From: VXRD01 sp965242535
GTDB taxonomy: Bacteria > Latescibacterota > UBA2968
Length of the DNA: 64,000 bases
Assembly: GCA_965242535.1 (NCBI GenBank)
Contig: OZ251458.1
Span: forward strand, 3,968,001-4,032,000
Direction: 5' to 3'
Made by a program: the position numbers and the translations under genes. Within the stretch, counting starts at the first letter, position 1; the number at the start of each line of letters is the position of its first letter. Below, piece after piece: positions 24,227-32,668 of the stretch. A model generated the notes under the pieces. The model saw only the letters and a list, made by a program, of their open reading frames with translations. It did not search any database and was not told the origin of the DNA.

Positions 24227-27200
24227 TTACGCCCATTGAAAATCCGTGGTCGCGTGGATGATTTCGGCTTTGCCATCGGCGATGCGGAGGTGAACCGCGT
24301 TTTGGATCTCGCAGGGATCGCCGATAGAAAAATTGTACACGAATCCCCGTTCGTAATCCTCGCGCGATAGAAGCCCTCGGATAAAGGACGTATCGCCCAC
24401 TTCCACGCGCACCGCGCCTTTGCCCGCAGGCGATATATCGGACACGGTATAACACGCATCTCGAATCCCGTCATTTAGGATTCGGAGTTGCGAACCGATC
24501 AGCCGATCGTCCGGCGGCAGATCGCCTTTCACTTCGACCCAAGCCGTGCCGGTTTCCTCGCGGTGAAAATCCGTTATCGCGCCGCGATACACCGGATCGT
24601 TCACCCGCAGAGTTCCAAACCGAGTCGTCACCTGCGTTCCCCCGATGAGAAAAATGGCGAGGTGTCCATCTTCCTCCTGCGAGATCAGGGCAAATCGCGC
24701 GGCGGCTTCAGTGCCATCGCCCAAGTCGAACGCGCGGTTGGGATCGTCCGATGACAAAATGCGATCCACCCGGCCCGTGCGCGTCGTCACGCGTACAGCC
24801 GCCGCCGTCAAATCGCCCTCGTCCAACCCCAGGTCGATGCGGGCCGCGTCCGTCAAGTGCGGTTGGCCTGCGGGATACGGCTCTGCGAGAGACGCGAACA
24901 AACTCTTGCGGTCCGGCCCGGAATTGTGCAAGAGCACATAGCGTATCCGCCGCGGATTGCCCGGCTTGTTTTGCGGCGGATCGCCCCATGCCAGCGCGGC
25001 GTCTCCCACATTGGACAGAACGCGGTGGCGCAGGTGGAGCGGCCGCGCGCCGATCTGCGTCTGCCACGTATCTGTCAACCGCCAGTCTGCCCACCAGCCG
25101 GGCGTGGGATTCTCGGCGTTGCTGACCCCGTAGAGATAGGCAAACCCGCTTCCCCGATAGCGCCCGTCATTGGGCCCGTCGTAATGCGTGCCAAAGGCGA
25201 TGTCCTCGCCCGCGTACGTCCCCTTTTCCCGCCGGATCAGCTCGATACCCCCCGTGCTCACCTCGCCTTCGCCTGCGTGGAAACTCATCACGTGGTCGTC
25301 CCCGCCATCCACGCGGAAGAAATCGACCAGATAGGACGCGGTTTGCGACGCATCCACCATCGCCAGCGTCCGCCGATAATCGCGCACTTCGGGATAGACC
25401 TCGGGGGAAGCGACTTCCACGACGCCCACGCCCTCAGACGCGGCAAAAAACTGGCAATGCCCAATCCAGTTCACCTCTTGCGCCTTTCGGTCGACCACGA
25501 CCGTATTGTGCGAAATGGTATTCGTCGTCCAACCCGCGCGCTTGGGCCATTTGCTGTCCGCGTATTCCGGGTACCCCAAATCCGGGAGCACATCCATGCC
25601 CCGGTAATACATCCCAAAATTCAACCGGTCCCTGTGACCGTGCCCCCCATTGCGGCCGTAATACAGCCACGCGACTCGCCGATCATCCCCTGTGCCGTGC
25701 CGAAACGCGGTCAGCCCGTACCCATTCAAATTTTCGCTCTCGAGGTGCAATTCCCCGCGCTGTTTCACGATGTCGAGCACCTTCTCTTGAATCGCCTCGG
25801 CCTCCGCGTCAAAAATGGACGTGTGCAAGCCATCCGCGCTGTCGCCGTTCAATTTGTACGCCAAGCGGGCGAGATCCGGATCGCCAAACCGCGCAAAAGC
25901 GTCGAGCACGGCTTGGAGATCCACATTGACCATCCCCGCGCCGCCCGTGGTGCCCGTGTCGCCGATGTGGGGGGTATAGCGATCCAATGCGGTGAGGCGA
26001 TAGGGCGCGCCGAACATGCGCTTGAGCCGGGGATAGTCTCGGTACAAATCGCGGTCCCGATACTTGCGACACCGATCCAGCACCCACGCACACCGCGCAA
26101 AGGCCGCCATCCAGCCGAAACAATACCCGGGCGCGGCCTCGTTGCCGACCCCGTCGCGATCCACCTCGCCGATCAAGGTCGCGGGGATGTGCCCTCCGCC
26201 CGCGCCTCGGGATTCGCCCGGTTCAAAGAGCCAATCCAGTGCCGCGGGCGTCTCTTCGGGATCGTCCAACACCGCCGCCGCGGTCGCCATCGCGGTTTGC
26301 GTCATCCCCTCGTTGCCGCGGACGCGCCTGTCCCGACACGAAAGTATAAACTCCCTGAGCAACCCGCGTTCGATGTTTTCTCGGATGTGGGCGATGCTGT
26401 GCTTGGGCCGCGCGAGTTTCCAGGTCGCGGCTTTCTCCGACAAAAACCGCACCAACGCCGCGTCGCCTGCCATCCCCTCATAGACCATATCGTAGGCCAG
26501 CGACAGGGTCTCGACCATCCCGTTTTCCCAGATACAGCCCTTGATGCGGCCCATGCCCGTTCCCCCGTCGGAATTGTAAATCCCCAGCTTTGAATAGGGC
26601 GTCAAATCCATTTCCGGATACACATCGGCAATGCGGTCCAGAATCACGGCCCCTTTGTGGGCATACGCCGCGTCGCCCGTGTAGAGATACGCTTTGCCGA
26701 GCGCCAACGCCGCTTCGGGCAGTTCGGCCCATGTGCAATAATGGCTGTAATAGGCGATGAACCACCAGCGATTCCCCGCTTCGTCGATCCACCCCATGCC
26801 ATCATCTACTGCAAAGCGCGGATCCGCGTGTTCGGCATTGAACAACAGGGACTCATCGGCCAGCCCGCGGTCAAAAATCCCGCCTGCTCCCAAGCCGCTC
26901 TCGTAAAATGCCCCAAAATCGTTTTTCGGCCAGACCTCGCCACACGACGGGCATTCGAGTTTCCACGGTCGCGAAAGCGACACCTTCCAAGGGTAATTCC
27001 CAAACGCATAGACATCTCGCCCACAGGATGGACAGCCGAGGTCCGAATTGACGTGAATCCCTCGCGGAATGGACTGCCCAGTGACGAGTCGCCAAATGTC
27101 CTCATCACTCCGCGCCATCCACGGCTCGCAAGCTGCGATCACCGCATCGCACTCGGCCTTTGCCCAATCGCACCGCGCGATATTCCGCCGCGCCTGGGCC

Positions 27201-27241
27201 ACCTCGTCGGGTGTATAGAGTACACGACATTGCTTTGCCAT
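24227..27241 (-). CDS. Heparinase II/III-like polysaccharide lyase family protein
   Basis: 1004 residues. Two zinc knuckles near the N-terminus (CPSCGRDVY near residue 70, CPSCGEVWP near 97, then KNDFGAFYESG) are followed by an alpha/alpha toroid (residues about 150-480) and a beta-sandwich part (HRDRLNFGMYYRGMDVLPDL, NTISHNTVVVD), as in heparinase II/III-like lyases acting on uronic-acid polysaccharides by beta-elimination. No signal peptide is evident from ATG 27241, so location is uncertain. That ATG follows AGGAG with good spacing. The substrate cannot be read from the sequence; with the nearby sulfatase, a sulfated glycan is conceivable. Confidence 0.82.
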   Translation of the reverse strand: MAKQCRVLYTPDEVAQARRNIARCDWAKAECDAVIAACEPWMARSDEDIWRLVTGQSIPRGIHVNSDLGCPSCGRDVYAFGNYPWKVSLSRPWKLECPSCGEVWPKNDFGAFYESGLGAGGIFDRGLADESLLFNAEHADPRFAVDDGMGWIDEAGNRWWFIAYYSHYCTWAELPEAALALGKAYLYTGDAAYAHKGAVILDRIADVYPEMDLTPYSKLGIYNSDGGTGMGRIKGCIWENGMVETLSLAYDMVYEGMAGDAALVRFLSEKAATWKLARPKHSIAHIRENIERGLLREFILSCRDRRVRGNEGMTQTAMATAAAVLDDPEETPAALDWLFEPGESRGAGGGHIPATLIGEVDRDGVGNEAAPGYCFGWMAAFARCAWVLDRCRKYRDRDLYRDYPRLKRMFGAPYRLTALDRYTPHIGDTGTTGGAGMVNVDLQAVLDAFARFGDPDLARLAYKLNGDSADGLHTSIFDAEAEAIQEKVLDIVKQRGELHLESENLNGYGLTAFRHGTGDDRRVAWLYYGRNGGHGHRDRLNFGMYYRGMDVLPDLGYPEYADSKWPKRAGWTTNTISHNTVVVDRKAQEVNWIGHCQFFAASEGVGVVEVASPEVYPEVRDYRRTLAMVDASQTASYLVDFFRVDGGDDHVMSFHAGEGEVSTGGIELIRREKGTYAGEDIAFGTHYDGPNDGRYRGSGFAYLYGVSNAENPTPGWWADWRLTDTWQTQIGARPLHLRHRVLSNVGDAALAWGDPPQNKPGNPRRIRYVLLHNSGPDRKSLFASLAEPYPAGQPHLTDAARIDLGLDEGDLTAAAVRVTTRTGRVDRILSSDDPNRAFDLGDGTEAAARFALISQEEDGHLAIFLIGGTQVTTRFGTLRVNDPVYRGAITDFHREETGTAWVEVKGDLPPDDRLIGSQLRILNDGIRDACYTVSDISPAGKGAVRVEVGDTSFIRGLLSREDYERGFVYNFSIGDPCEIQNAVHLRIADGKAEIIHATTDFQWA

Positions 27242-27283
27242 TTGCAATTTCTCCTCTTGTCACCTACCCATGCCCGCCTCTTT

Positions 27284-27690
27284 GGACAGGCACGGGGGCC
27301 TGTCCCTACGGGTGATGGTTCTTTTGTGCCCCTGTGTAGAATCCTCGCACCATGTTTTTATGGCGCATCCGCTTTTTCGATGTCTTCGGACAGGCACGGG
27401 GGCCTGTCCCTACGACGGATGGGGCAGGGCCTCTCGCCTCTTCCGCCTCTCGCCTCTCGCCTCTTGCCTCTTGCCTCTTGCCTCTTGCCTCTTCCGCCTC
27501 TCGCCTCTCGCCTCTCGCCTCTCGCCTTTCGCCTTTCGCCTTTCACCTCTCCCGTCTCCCCTCTCCCGTCTTCCGCCTTCCGCCTTCCGCCTTTCGCCTT
27601 TCACCTCTCCCCTCTCCCGTCTTCCGCCTTCCGCCTCTCGCCTCTCGCCTTTCACCTCTCCCGTCTCCCCTCTCCCGTCTCCCCATAATT
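27284..27690 (+). repeat. Composite repeat: two GC-rich hairpins plus pyrimidine tract, inverted relative to 32066-32397
   Basis: Hairpins at 27284-27309 and 27388-27413 (GGACAGGC-loop-GCCTGTCC) enclose a 78-base spacer (GGTTCTTTTGTGCCCCTGTG..., GTTTTTATGGCGCATCCG). From 27425 onwards come (CTCTCGC)n-type tracts. The same parts, in reverse order and on the other strand, make up 32066-32397. There is no gene between 27248 and 27651. Confidence 0.85.
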
Positions 27691-29157
27691 TTGTGCGAAA
27701 AGCAAAAAATCCCCCATTCCCACTCGTCCGTCCAGATCCAGATCAAAACGAGCGAACACCGTCGCGTATTCGCCCACCACTTTTCCAAACGCATTGGCGA
27801 ACAGGAGAAAATCTCCAAACCCCACGATCCCATCGCCGTCAAAATCCGCATTGCGGGACGTGCTCGCCTTAAGAAAAAGTTGTCGGACCGATTTGAAGAT
27901 CGCGTCATCGGGCACTTTGGGCAAGGCGTAAGTCACCACGCCCTCGCAAAAACCCTGACGCCGTTGCACCAGTGCCATTTTTATTTTGTCGCGGACGCGC
28001 TCGGCCGTGGCCGGTTCGCCGTTTCGCTTGACGAATTGCGGGCGATTCGCCGCGATCATCACCACCAAGGGAATGCGATACTCGCCCGCGCCCCGATAGG
28101 CCGGCGCGAAATTCGCGCTCCAGTGTCCTCGGATCTCCCGTTGCCATTCCCCTTCTGCGACCAAGCCCTCTACGATGGGCTCTCGGACTTCCACAGTGAC
28201 GGGAAAGTTGGACACGCGCTCGCGGTCATAAACCCGAATGGCCAGGGTCAGGTGCGATTTTTCCCCCACCCATGGCGCGAGGGACAGCTCGACGGTTTGC
28301 CATATCCGTTCGCCGCCCGCCACGTCTTCTTCCCACACCACTCGGCCATCGATGAGCACCTGCTTGAAGTGGTAGCCCGCTGTTGGCCCCTCATAGCTGT
28401 CTCGTTGCACCAAGCGCAGGGCGTAGCGCGCCGCTGTGGACAGCACGCGAAACCCGCGTTGGATACGGGCGTGATCGCCCACTGCGGATCGCGTGTACGC
28501 GGGATGGGAAAATTGCCATCTTTCGGGCGCGTCCAAGCGGTCGTTTAACAACCGCCAGGCGCGTTGCACGCTCTGCTCGGTTTTGGGATAGGCCGCCACC
28601 ACGCCGTCGATCGCGCCGCCGTAGCCATCGATAAATTCCCGGTCCAACTCGCGGTAATACATCAGGGGCCAAAACTCGAGATCCGGGGCGATAGCCCGTG
28701 CTCTGCGGCGCATATTCGACACATAAGCCGGGGTGAACACATGGCGATTCGCCCAAAAGTCGTCGATCACGAATGCCTTCAAATTGGCATGGTCAAGGGA
28801 CAGGCGGGCGATCTCTTCTGCCCAGCGCGAGTAATCCAAGCGAAACGGCTCTGAATACCGCGTGCCGTAAATCGGCGGGCTTTCCGATGGCGGCACCAGA
28901 TAAACCCAGGTGTCGATCCCCGCGTTGCGCGCTGCGGGCAAAAACCGCTTGAGATCGTCCCAATCGGTCGCCTTGTGCCAAATCAAAAAAAAGTAGGTGT
29001 TGACGCGCAGTTCAGACAAGCGGCGCACCAACACCGGCACATCCACGCGGCCATCTGCCCCGCGCACCTCGGCATTGTAATCGGCCAGCACGAGTGGCGA
29101 TTGGGCACGCGCGGGGCACGCGCTCAATACGAGCAGGAATCCGATGGCGAAACGCAT
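27652..29157 (-). CDS. Secreted protein with TIM-barrel-like domain and C-terminal dockerin-like calcium repeats
   Basis: 502 residues. Signal peptide MRFAIGFLLVLSACPARAQ supports ATG 29157. Residues about 20-230 look like a glycosidase-type barrel (RRLSELRVNTYFFLIWHK, AGIDTWVYLVPPS, LKAFVIDDFWAN, FWPLMYYREL), but the family is not recognised. A beta-rich middle domain follows. The end has two calcium loops, DFDGDGIVGFGDFLLFA and DLDLDGRVGMGDFLLFA, of the dockerin/EF-hand kind common on secreted proteins of Latescibacterota- and Poribacteria-like genomes. The last six or so codons (GEGRRER) are read from the low-complexity tract, so the original stop may have been lost. Confidence 0.75.
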   Translation of the reverse strand: MRFAIGFLLVLSACPARAQSPLVLADYNAEVRGADGRVDVPVLVRRLSELRVNTYFFLIWHKATDWDDLKRFLPAARNAGIDTWVYLVPPSESPPIYGTRYSEPFRLDYSRWAEEIARLSLDHANLKAFVIDDFWANRHVFTPAYVSNMRRRARAIAPDLEFWPLMYYRELDREFIDGYGGAIDGVVAAYPKTEQSVQRAWRLLNDRLDAPERWQFSHPAYTRSAVGDHARIQRGFRVLSTAARYALRLVQRDSYEGPTAGYHFKQVLIDGRVVWEEDVAGGERIWQTVELSLAPWVGEKSHLTLAIRVYDRERVSNFPVTVEVREPIVEGLVAEGEWQREIRGHWSANFAPAYRGAGEYRIPLVVMIAANRPQFVKRNGEPATAERVRDKIKMALVQRRQGFCEGVVTYALPKVPDDAIFKSVRQLFLKASTSRNADFDGDGIVGFGDFLLFANAFGKVVGEYATVFARFDLDLDGRVGMGDFLLFAQNYGETGEGRRER

Positions 29158-29317
29158 GATGACGACCTCGGGCGAATGGACGAATCGAGGCGAAAAGCGA
29201 CCCCATAAGAACGCGAGAGATGGAAGTTTAGCCACAAAAGGCACGAGCGGGGTACAACTGGCGATAGCCAGTTCAAAGACACAAAAGGCACAGAAAGGCA
29301 AAGGCCGTGGGAAACTT

Positions 29318-29542
29318 GTCTGAATCGCGGATTACACGGATTACGCAGATGAAAGGTGGATGAAAGGCGAGAGGAGGGCGAAGGGGGTCGCAGACACAGA
29401 CGCCGTAAGTGCGGCAGAGGACGCAGATTGGATGAGCAGGTAGGGCGGAGGGTGTAGATGGTACGAGGGACACAGTGGCGGTGGGGGTGTGGGGGGCATC
29501 CGCGTAATCCCAAAATCCGCGTAATCTGTGATTCAGACAAGA
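29318..29542 (+). repeat. Inverted repeat in the spacer upstream of the secreted protein
   Basis: CTTGTCTGAATCGCGGATTA at 29318 returns inverted as TCTGTGATTCAGACAAG ending at 29542, with similar ATTACGCGGATT phrases next to each. The arms are about 35 bases and imperfect. No gene is visible in 29158-29577; the first 60 bases should hold the promoter of the secreted protein. Confidence 0.6.
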
Positions 29543-29577
29543 GGTTGAACGCTGTCGGATCGCCCGAATCGGACTTT

Positions 29578-29895
29578 TCACGCGACATAAATTTCTCTCC
29601 CTTCTTCCAAAATGGTATCGTAGATCAACCCGATATTGTCTTTGTGTTTTTCGAGGCTCTCTGGGGTCGTCACCAAAATATCAAAGGGCACGCCGAGGCC
29701 GCGAATTTCTCGATAGAGATGCTGTGCGGTTTTTCGCCTGTGGACGCCTTCGGGCATGACGACGAGCACATCCACATCGCTGTCCGGGCCCATCTCGCCG
29801 CGTGCCGCCGAGCCAAAGAGGATGATTTTGAGCGGATCGACGAGTGCGACAACGCGCGCGACGAGTTGATCGATAACATGCGAGTCGGGTTTCAT
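29578..29895 (-). CDS. Minimal nucleotidyltransferase (MNT family)
   Basis: 105 residues from ATG 29895 (an in-frame ATG at 29928 would add 11). The catalytic signature is ILFGSAARGEMGPDSDVDVL, with the GS motif and two metal-binding Asp residues. MNT proteins transfer nucleotides and often act as antitoxins that AMPylate a HEPN ribonuclease encoded beside them. No HEPN gene is found on either side here, so it is an orphan or has lost its partner. A broken paralogue is at 24005-24205. No clear ribosome site is seen for either start. Confidence 0.75.
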   Translation of the reverse strand: MKPDSHVIDQLVARVVALVDPLKIILFGSAARGEMGPDSDVDVLVVMPEGVHRRKTAQHLYREIRGLGVPFDILVTTPESLEKHKDNIGLIYDTILEEGREIYVA

Positions 29896-30089
29896 GGTCA
29901 ATTCCCAAAACGTGTGAAAAGAATCCATTCATCTGCAAATTTCGATTTGCTGGTAACTGCCTAATAGCGACCGCCCTATCATTTTTGTGGCTTATTATTT
30001 TGCGATACACCTATATTAAGGGCGCGCAATTTCAAAATGCAAAGAAAATCCGTGGCGCGCTTCAAATGAAAATTTAACGATCAAACGCT

Positions 30090-32060
30090 ATGGCCCTTCT
30101 CCAAACCCCATCTGTTGCGGATCGCACCGCGGCGCGCATCACGCCTCGCAGCATCGTCTTCGGGCTGGCGATCTCGTGCTTGGCGAGTGCGTGGGTGACG
30201 TATTCGCGCACGGCGGCCAACACCTCCGCGGTCAACATCACCCACTTGCCCGTCGCCATCTTCGCCATCTTCCTCTGCGTTTTTACGGTCAATACCTTCG
30301 CAAAAATGCGGTTTGGCAGACCGGGGCTCGAGAATCGAGAACTGGCCGTCATCTTCGCCATGGGCTTGATCGGCGCGATCATTCCCGCGCGCGGCCTCAC
30401 CGGCATCTGGCTGGGCCTGATGGCCGCGCCCTATTATTTGGCGACGCCGGAAAACGGGTGGATCGACAATGTCCAACCCCATCTCTCGCCCTATCTCTTT
30501 CCGTCCAATGACCACGGCCAAACCACGTTTCTCTACGAGGGCCTGCCCTCTGGCGTCCCCATCCCTTGGGAAGTCTGGATCGGGCCGATTTTTTGGTGGG
30601 TCACGTTGATTTTGGCCGGTTTTGGCGCGTGCTTTTGCATCGTGGTCATCCTCCGCAAGCAATGGGTCGAAAGCGAGCGCTTGGACTATCCCCTGCTCGC
30701 GCCCGTGCTCGAAATGGTCGGGCGCGAGTCCTCGTCTCAAAGCGGCTGGCCCATCCTATTTCGGGGCTACCTCTTCTGGATCGGTTTCGGCCTGGCATTT
30801 GGCATCATCGGCTGGAATATCATCACCTATTTTTATACGACGGTGCCCCGCATCAGCATGAGCCCCAATGCCGGGCTTTTTTATTTTGCGCGCCTCTTCC
30901 CGCCCCTGTTGACGCACATCAACACGTACACCATCGGCTTTGGGTATTTTGTCAACCTCGAAATCCTGTTTTCGATCTGGTTCTTCCACTTCTTGCTGAT
31001 GGGCGAAATCGCGCTGATCCGCAAAACCGGTTTTCAATTTGGGCGCATGCACCAAAAGGGCGGCGGATGGGGCGATCCCCTCGTGCAGTGGCAATGCCTG
31101 GGCGCGCTGTTCGCATTCGTCGCCTGGGGGCTTTGGACCGCGCGCCACCACTTGAAGGCGGTCTTCCGAAAAGCGTGGACAAACGATCCCGATATAGATG
31201 ACGCAGACGAACTCCTGTCCTATCGCACGGCGGTGATCGGCTTGGCGCTCGGCCTTATCTACATCATCGCTTGGTTGCTCAAAGCCGGGGTCGCGCCGAG
31301 TCTTTTGGCGATCACAGTGCCGGCCGCCATCGTCATTTACATCGCCCTGGCGCGCTTTGTGTGCGAATCCGGCACGCTGTACTTGGGCATCCCCACAACG
31401 CCGCTCGACATGGGCTTTCAACTCATCGGCACGGTCGCCATCGATCCCAAGACCATCGCCGTGGGATCGACCGCCCACGCCTTGCGCTGGATGCTGTTCA
31501 TGCCCGCGCTGTCGCAAAACGCCAAAATTTTCGACCGAGTGCCCGGCCACAAACGCACGCTCTTTTGGGTGATGCTCTTGGGATTGGGCGGCGCGCTCAT
31601 AGTCAACATCTCGATGGTGCTCTACTTGGGCTACGCGCACGGGGCGTACAATTTTACGGAATACCCCTTTACCCGGTACGCGCCCCGCCTGTACGACGCC
31701 ATCGTCACCAAAATCAAATCGCCCGAACCGGCGTCTTGGGAACGGATGGTGCTGTTCGCAGTTGGCGGCATGGTCTTTGCCATCCTGATGGCCCTGCGCT
31801 ATCGCCTGCCCTGGTGGCCGGTTCACCCCGTGGGCTTCATCATCACCACCACGAGCATTCTCCACGAAATCACCTCGCTCCTGATCGTCTATCTGTTCAA
31901 AGCCATCGCCATTCGCGTGGGCGGCGTGTCCCTGTACCAAAAATATCGCCCGCTCTTTTTCGGCATCATCGCCGGCAGGGCCACGGGCGTGCTCGTCTCG
32001 TTCATCGTCGATCTGATCTGGTTTCCCGGCGGCGGTCACGGGGTCCACGGTTGGGCGTAA
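30090..32060 (+). CDS. DUF6785/DUF6784-like polytopic membrane protein, paralogue 1
   Basis: 656 residues with about 14 hydrophobic segments; inner-membrane protein of unknown function. The hallmark phrases of this family are visible: GLTGIWLGLMAAPYYLATPEN, EGLPSGVPIPWEVWI, LRKQWVESERLDYPL, YAHGAYNF..FPFTRY-type (here YTEYPFTRYAPRLYD) and DLIWFPGGGHGVHGW at the end. It resembles oligopeptide-transporter-like topology, but transport has not been shown as far as I know. A second copy of the family is at 44251-46206. No ribosome site is obvious before ATG 30090. The gene runs directly into a repeat tract 6 bases after its stop. Confidence 0.78.
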   Translation: MALLQTPSVADRTAARITPRSIVFGLAISCLASAWVTYSRTAANTSAVNITHLPVAIFAIFLCVFTVNTFAKMRFGRPGLENRELAVIFAMGLIGAIIPARGLTGIWLGLMAAPYYLATPENGWIDNVQPHLSPYLFPSNDHGQTTFLYEGLPSGVPIPWEVWIGPIFWWVTLILAGFGACFCIVVILRKQWVESERLDYPLLAPVLEMVGRESSSQSGWPILFRGYLFWIGFGLAFGIIGWNIITYFYTTVPRISMSPNAGLFYFARLFPPLLTHINTYTIGFGYFVNLEILFSIWFFHFLLMGEIALIRKTGFQFGRMHQKGGGWGDPLVQWQCLGALFAFVAWGLWTARHHLKAVFRKAWTNDPDIDDADELLSYRTAVIGLALGLIYIIAWLLKAGVAPSLLAITVPAAIVIYIALARFVCESGTLYLGIPTTPLDMGFQLIGTVAIDPKTIAVGSTAHALRWMLFMPALSQNAKIFDRVPGHKRTLFWVMLLGLGGALIVNISMVLYLGYAHGAYNFTEYPFTRYAPRLYDAIVTKIKSPEPASWERMVLFAVGGMVFAILMALRYRLPWWPVHPVGFIITTTSILHEITSLLIVYLFKAIAIRVGGVSLYQKYRPLFFGIIAGRATGVLVSFIVDLIWFPGGGHGVHGWA

Positions 32061-32065
32061 TAAAG

Positions 32066-32397
32066 GCGGTAAGACGGGAGACGGGAGACGGGAGAGGTGA
32101 GAGGCGAAAGGCGAAAGGCGAAAGGCGAGAGGCGAAAAGGCGAAAGGCGAGAGGCGAGAGGCGAAAAGGCGAAAGGCGAAAGGCGAAAAGGCGAGAGGCG
32201 AGAGGCGAGAAGGCCATCCACCCAAGCGGTCAGTGGTCCGTTATCTCGCCCCGTCCCCATCAACACGTAGGGACAGGCCCCCGTGCCTGTCCACATACAT
32301 CTAAAAATCGGATGCGCCATAAAAACGATGGTGCGATGATTCTAAACAGGGGCACAAAAGAACCATCACCCGTAGGGACAGGCCCCCGTGCCTGTCC
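32066..32397 (-). repeat. Composite repeat: purine tract plus two GC-rich hairpins, inverted partner of 27284-27690
   Basis: GACGGGAGA and GAGGCGAAAGGC tracts (32066-32213), a GAAGGCCATCCACCCAAGCGG link also found inverted near 1690-1725, and hairpins at 32267-32292 and 32372-32397 around a spacer matching that of 27310-27387. Confidence 0.85.
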
Positions 32398-32448
32398 GAA
32401 TCAGGGACCCGTTGCGTGTCATATAGGACAGGCGTAAGGGCTGGGCTG

Positions 32449-32474
32449 TAAGGGCGTAAAATTTTACGCCCTTA
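32449..32474. repeat. Perfect 26-base palindrome
   Basis: TAAGGGCGTAAAA followed at once by its exact complement TTTTACGCCCTTA. A nested GCGTAAGGG / CCCTTACGC pair surrounds it. It could be a regulatory hairpin, a small mobile remnant or a replication-associated structure; nothing else supports a choice. The rest of 32398-32604 holds nothing I recognise. Confidence 0.7.
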
Positions 32475-32604
32475 CGCCTTACGGTACAATCGCGCCTACG
32501 CATGTAGGCTTTGGGATGATGCCGAGCGGAAGCAATCATCGTCAACAGAAAGGTATCGGTTAGCCACGAGCGGGGCAACTGGCGATAGCCCAGATCAAAA
32601 ACAC

Positions 32605-32640
32605 AAAAGGCCCGTCTAAGAAAAATCAGGCGGGCCTTTT
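32605..32640 (-). terminator. Strong terminator of the histone-tail-like gene
   Basis: AAAAGGCCCG / CGGGCCTTTT stem of 10 bp with a 16-base A-rich loop. Read on the minus strand it ends the gene at 32669. Confidence 0.85.
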
Positions 32641-32668
32641 GACATGGGCATGGGCGAGAACGACCACC

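Noticed and set aside
29458..29964. 168-codon plus-strand frame over the nucleotidyltransferase gene
   Set aside because: It is the complement of the intact minus-strand gene; the same shadow appears over the relic at 24005-24205.
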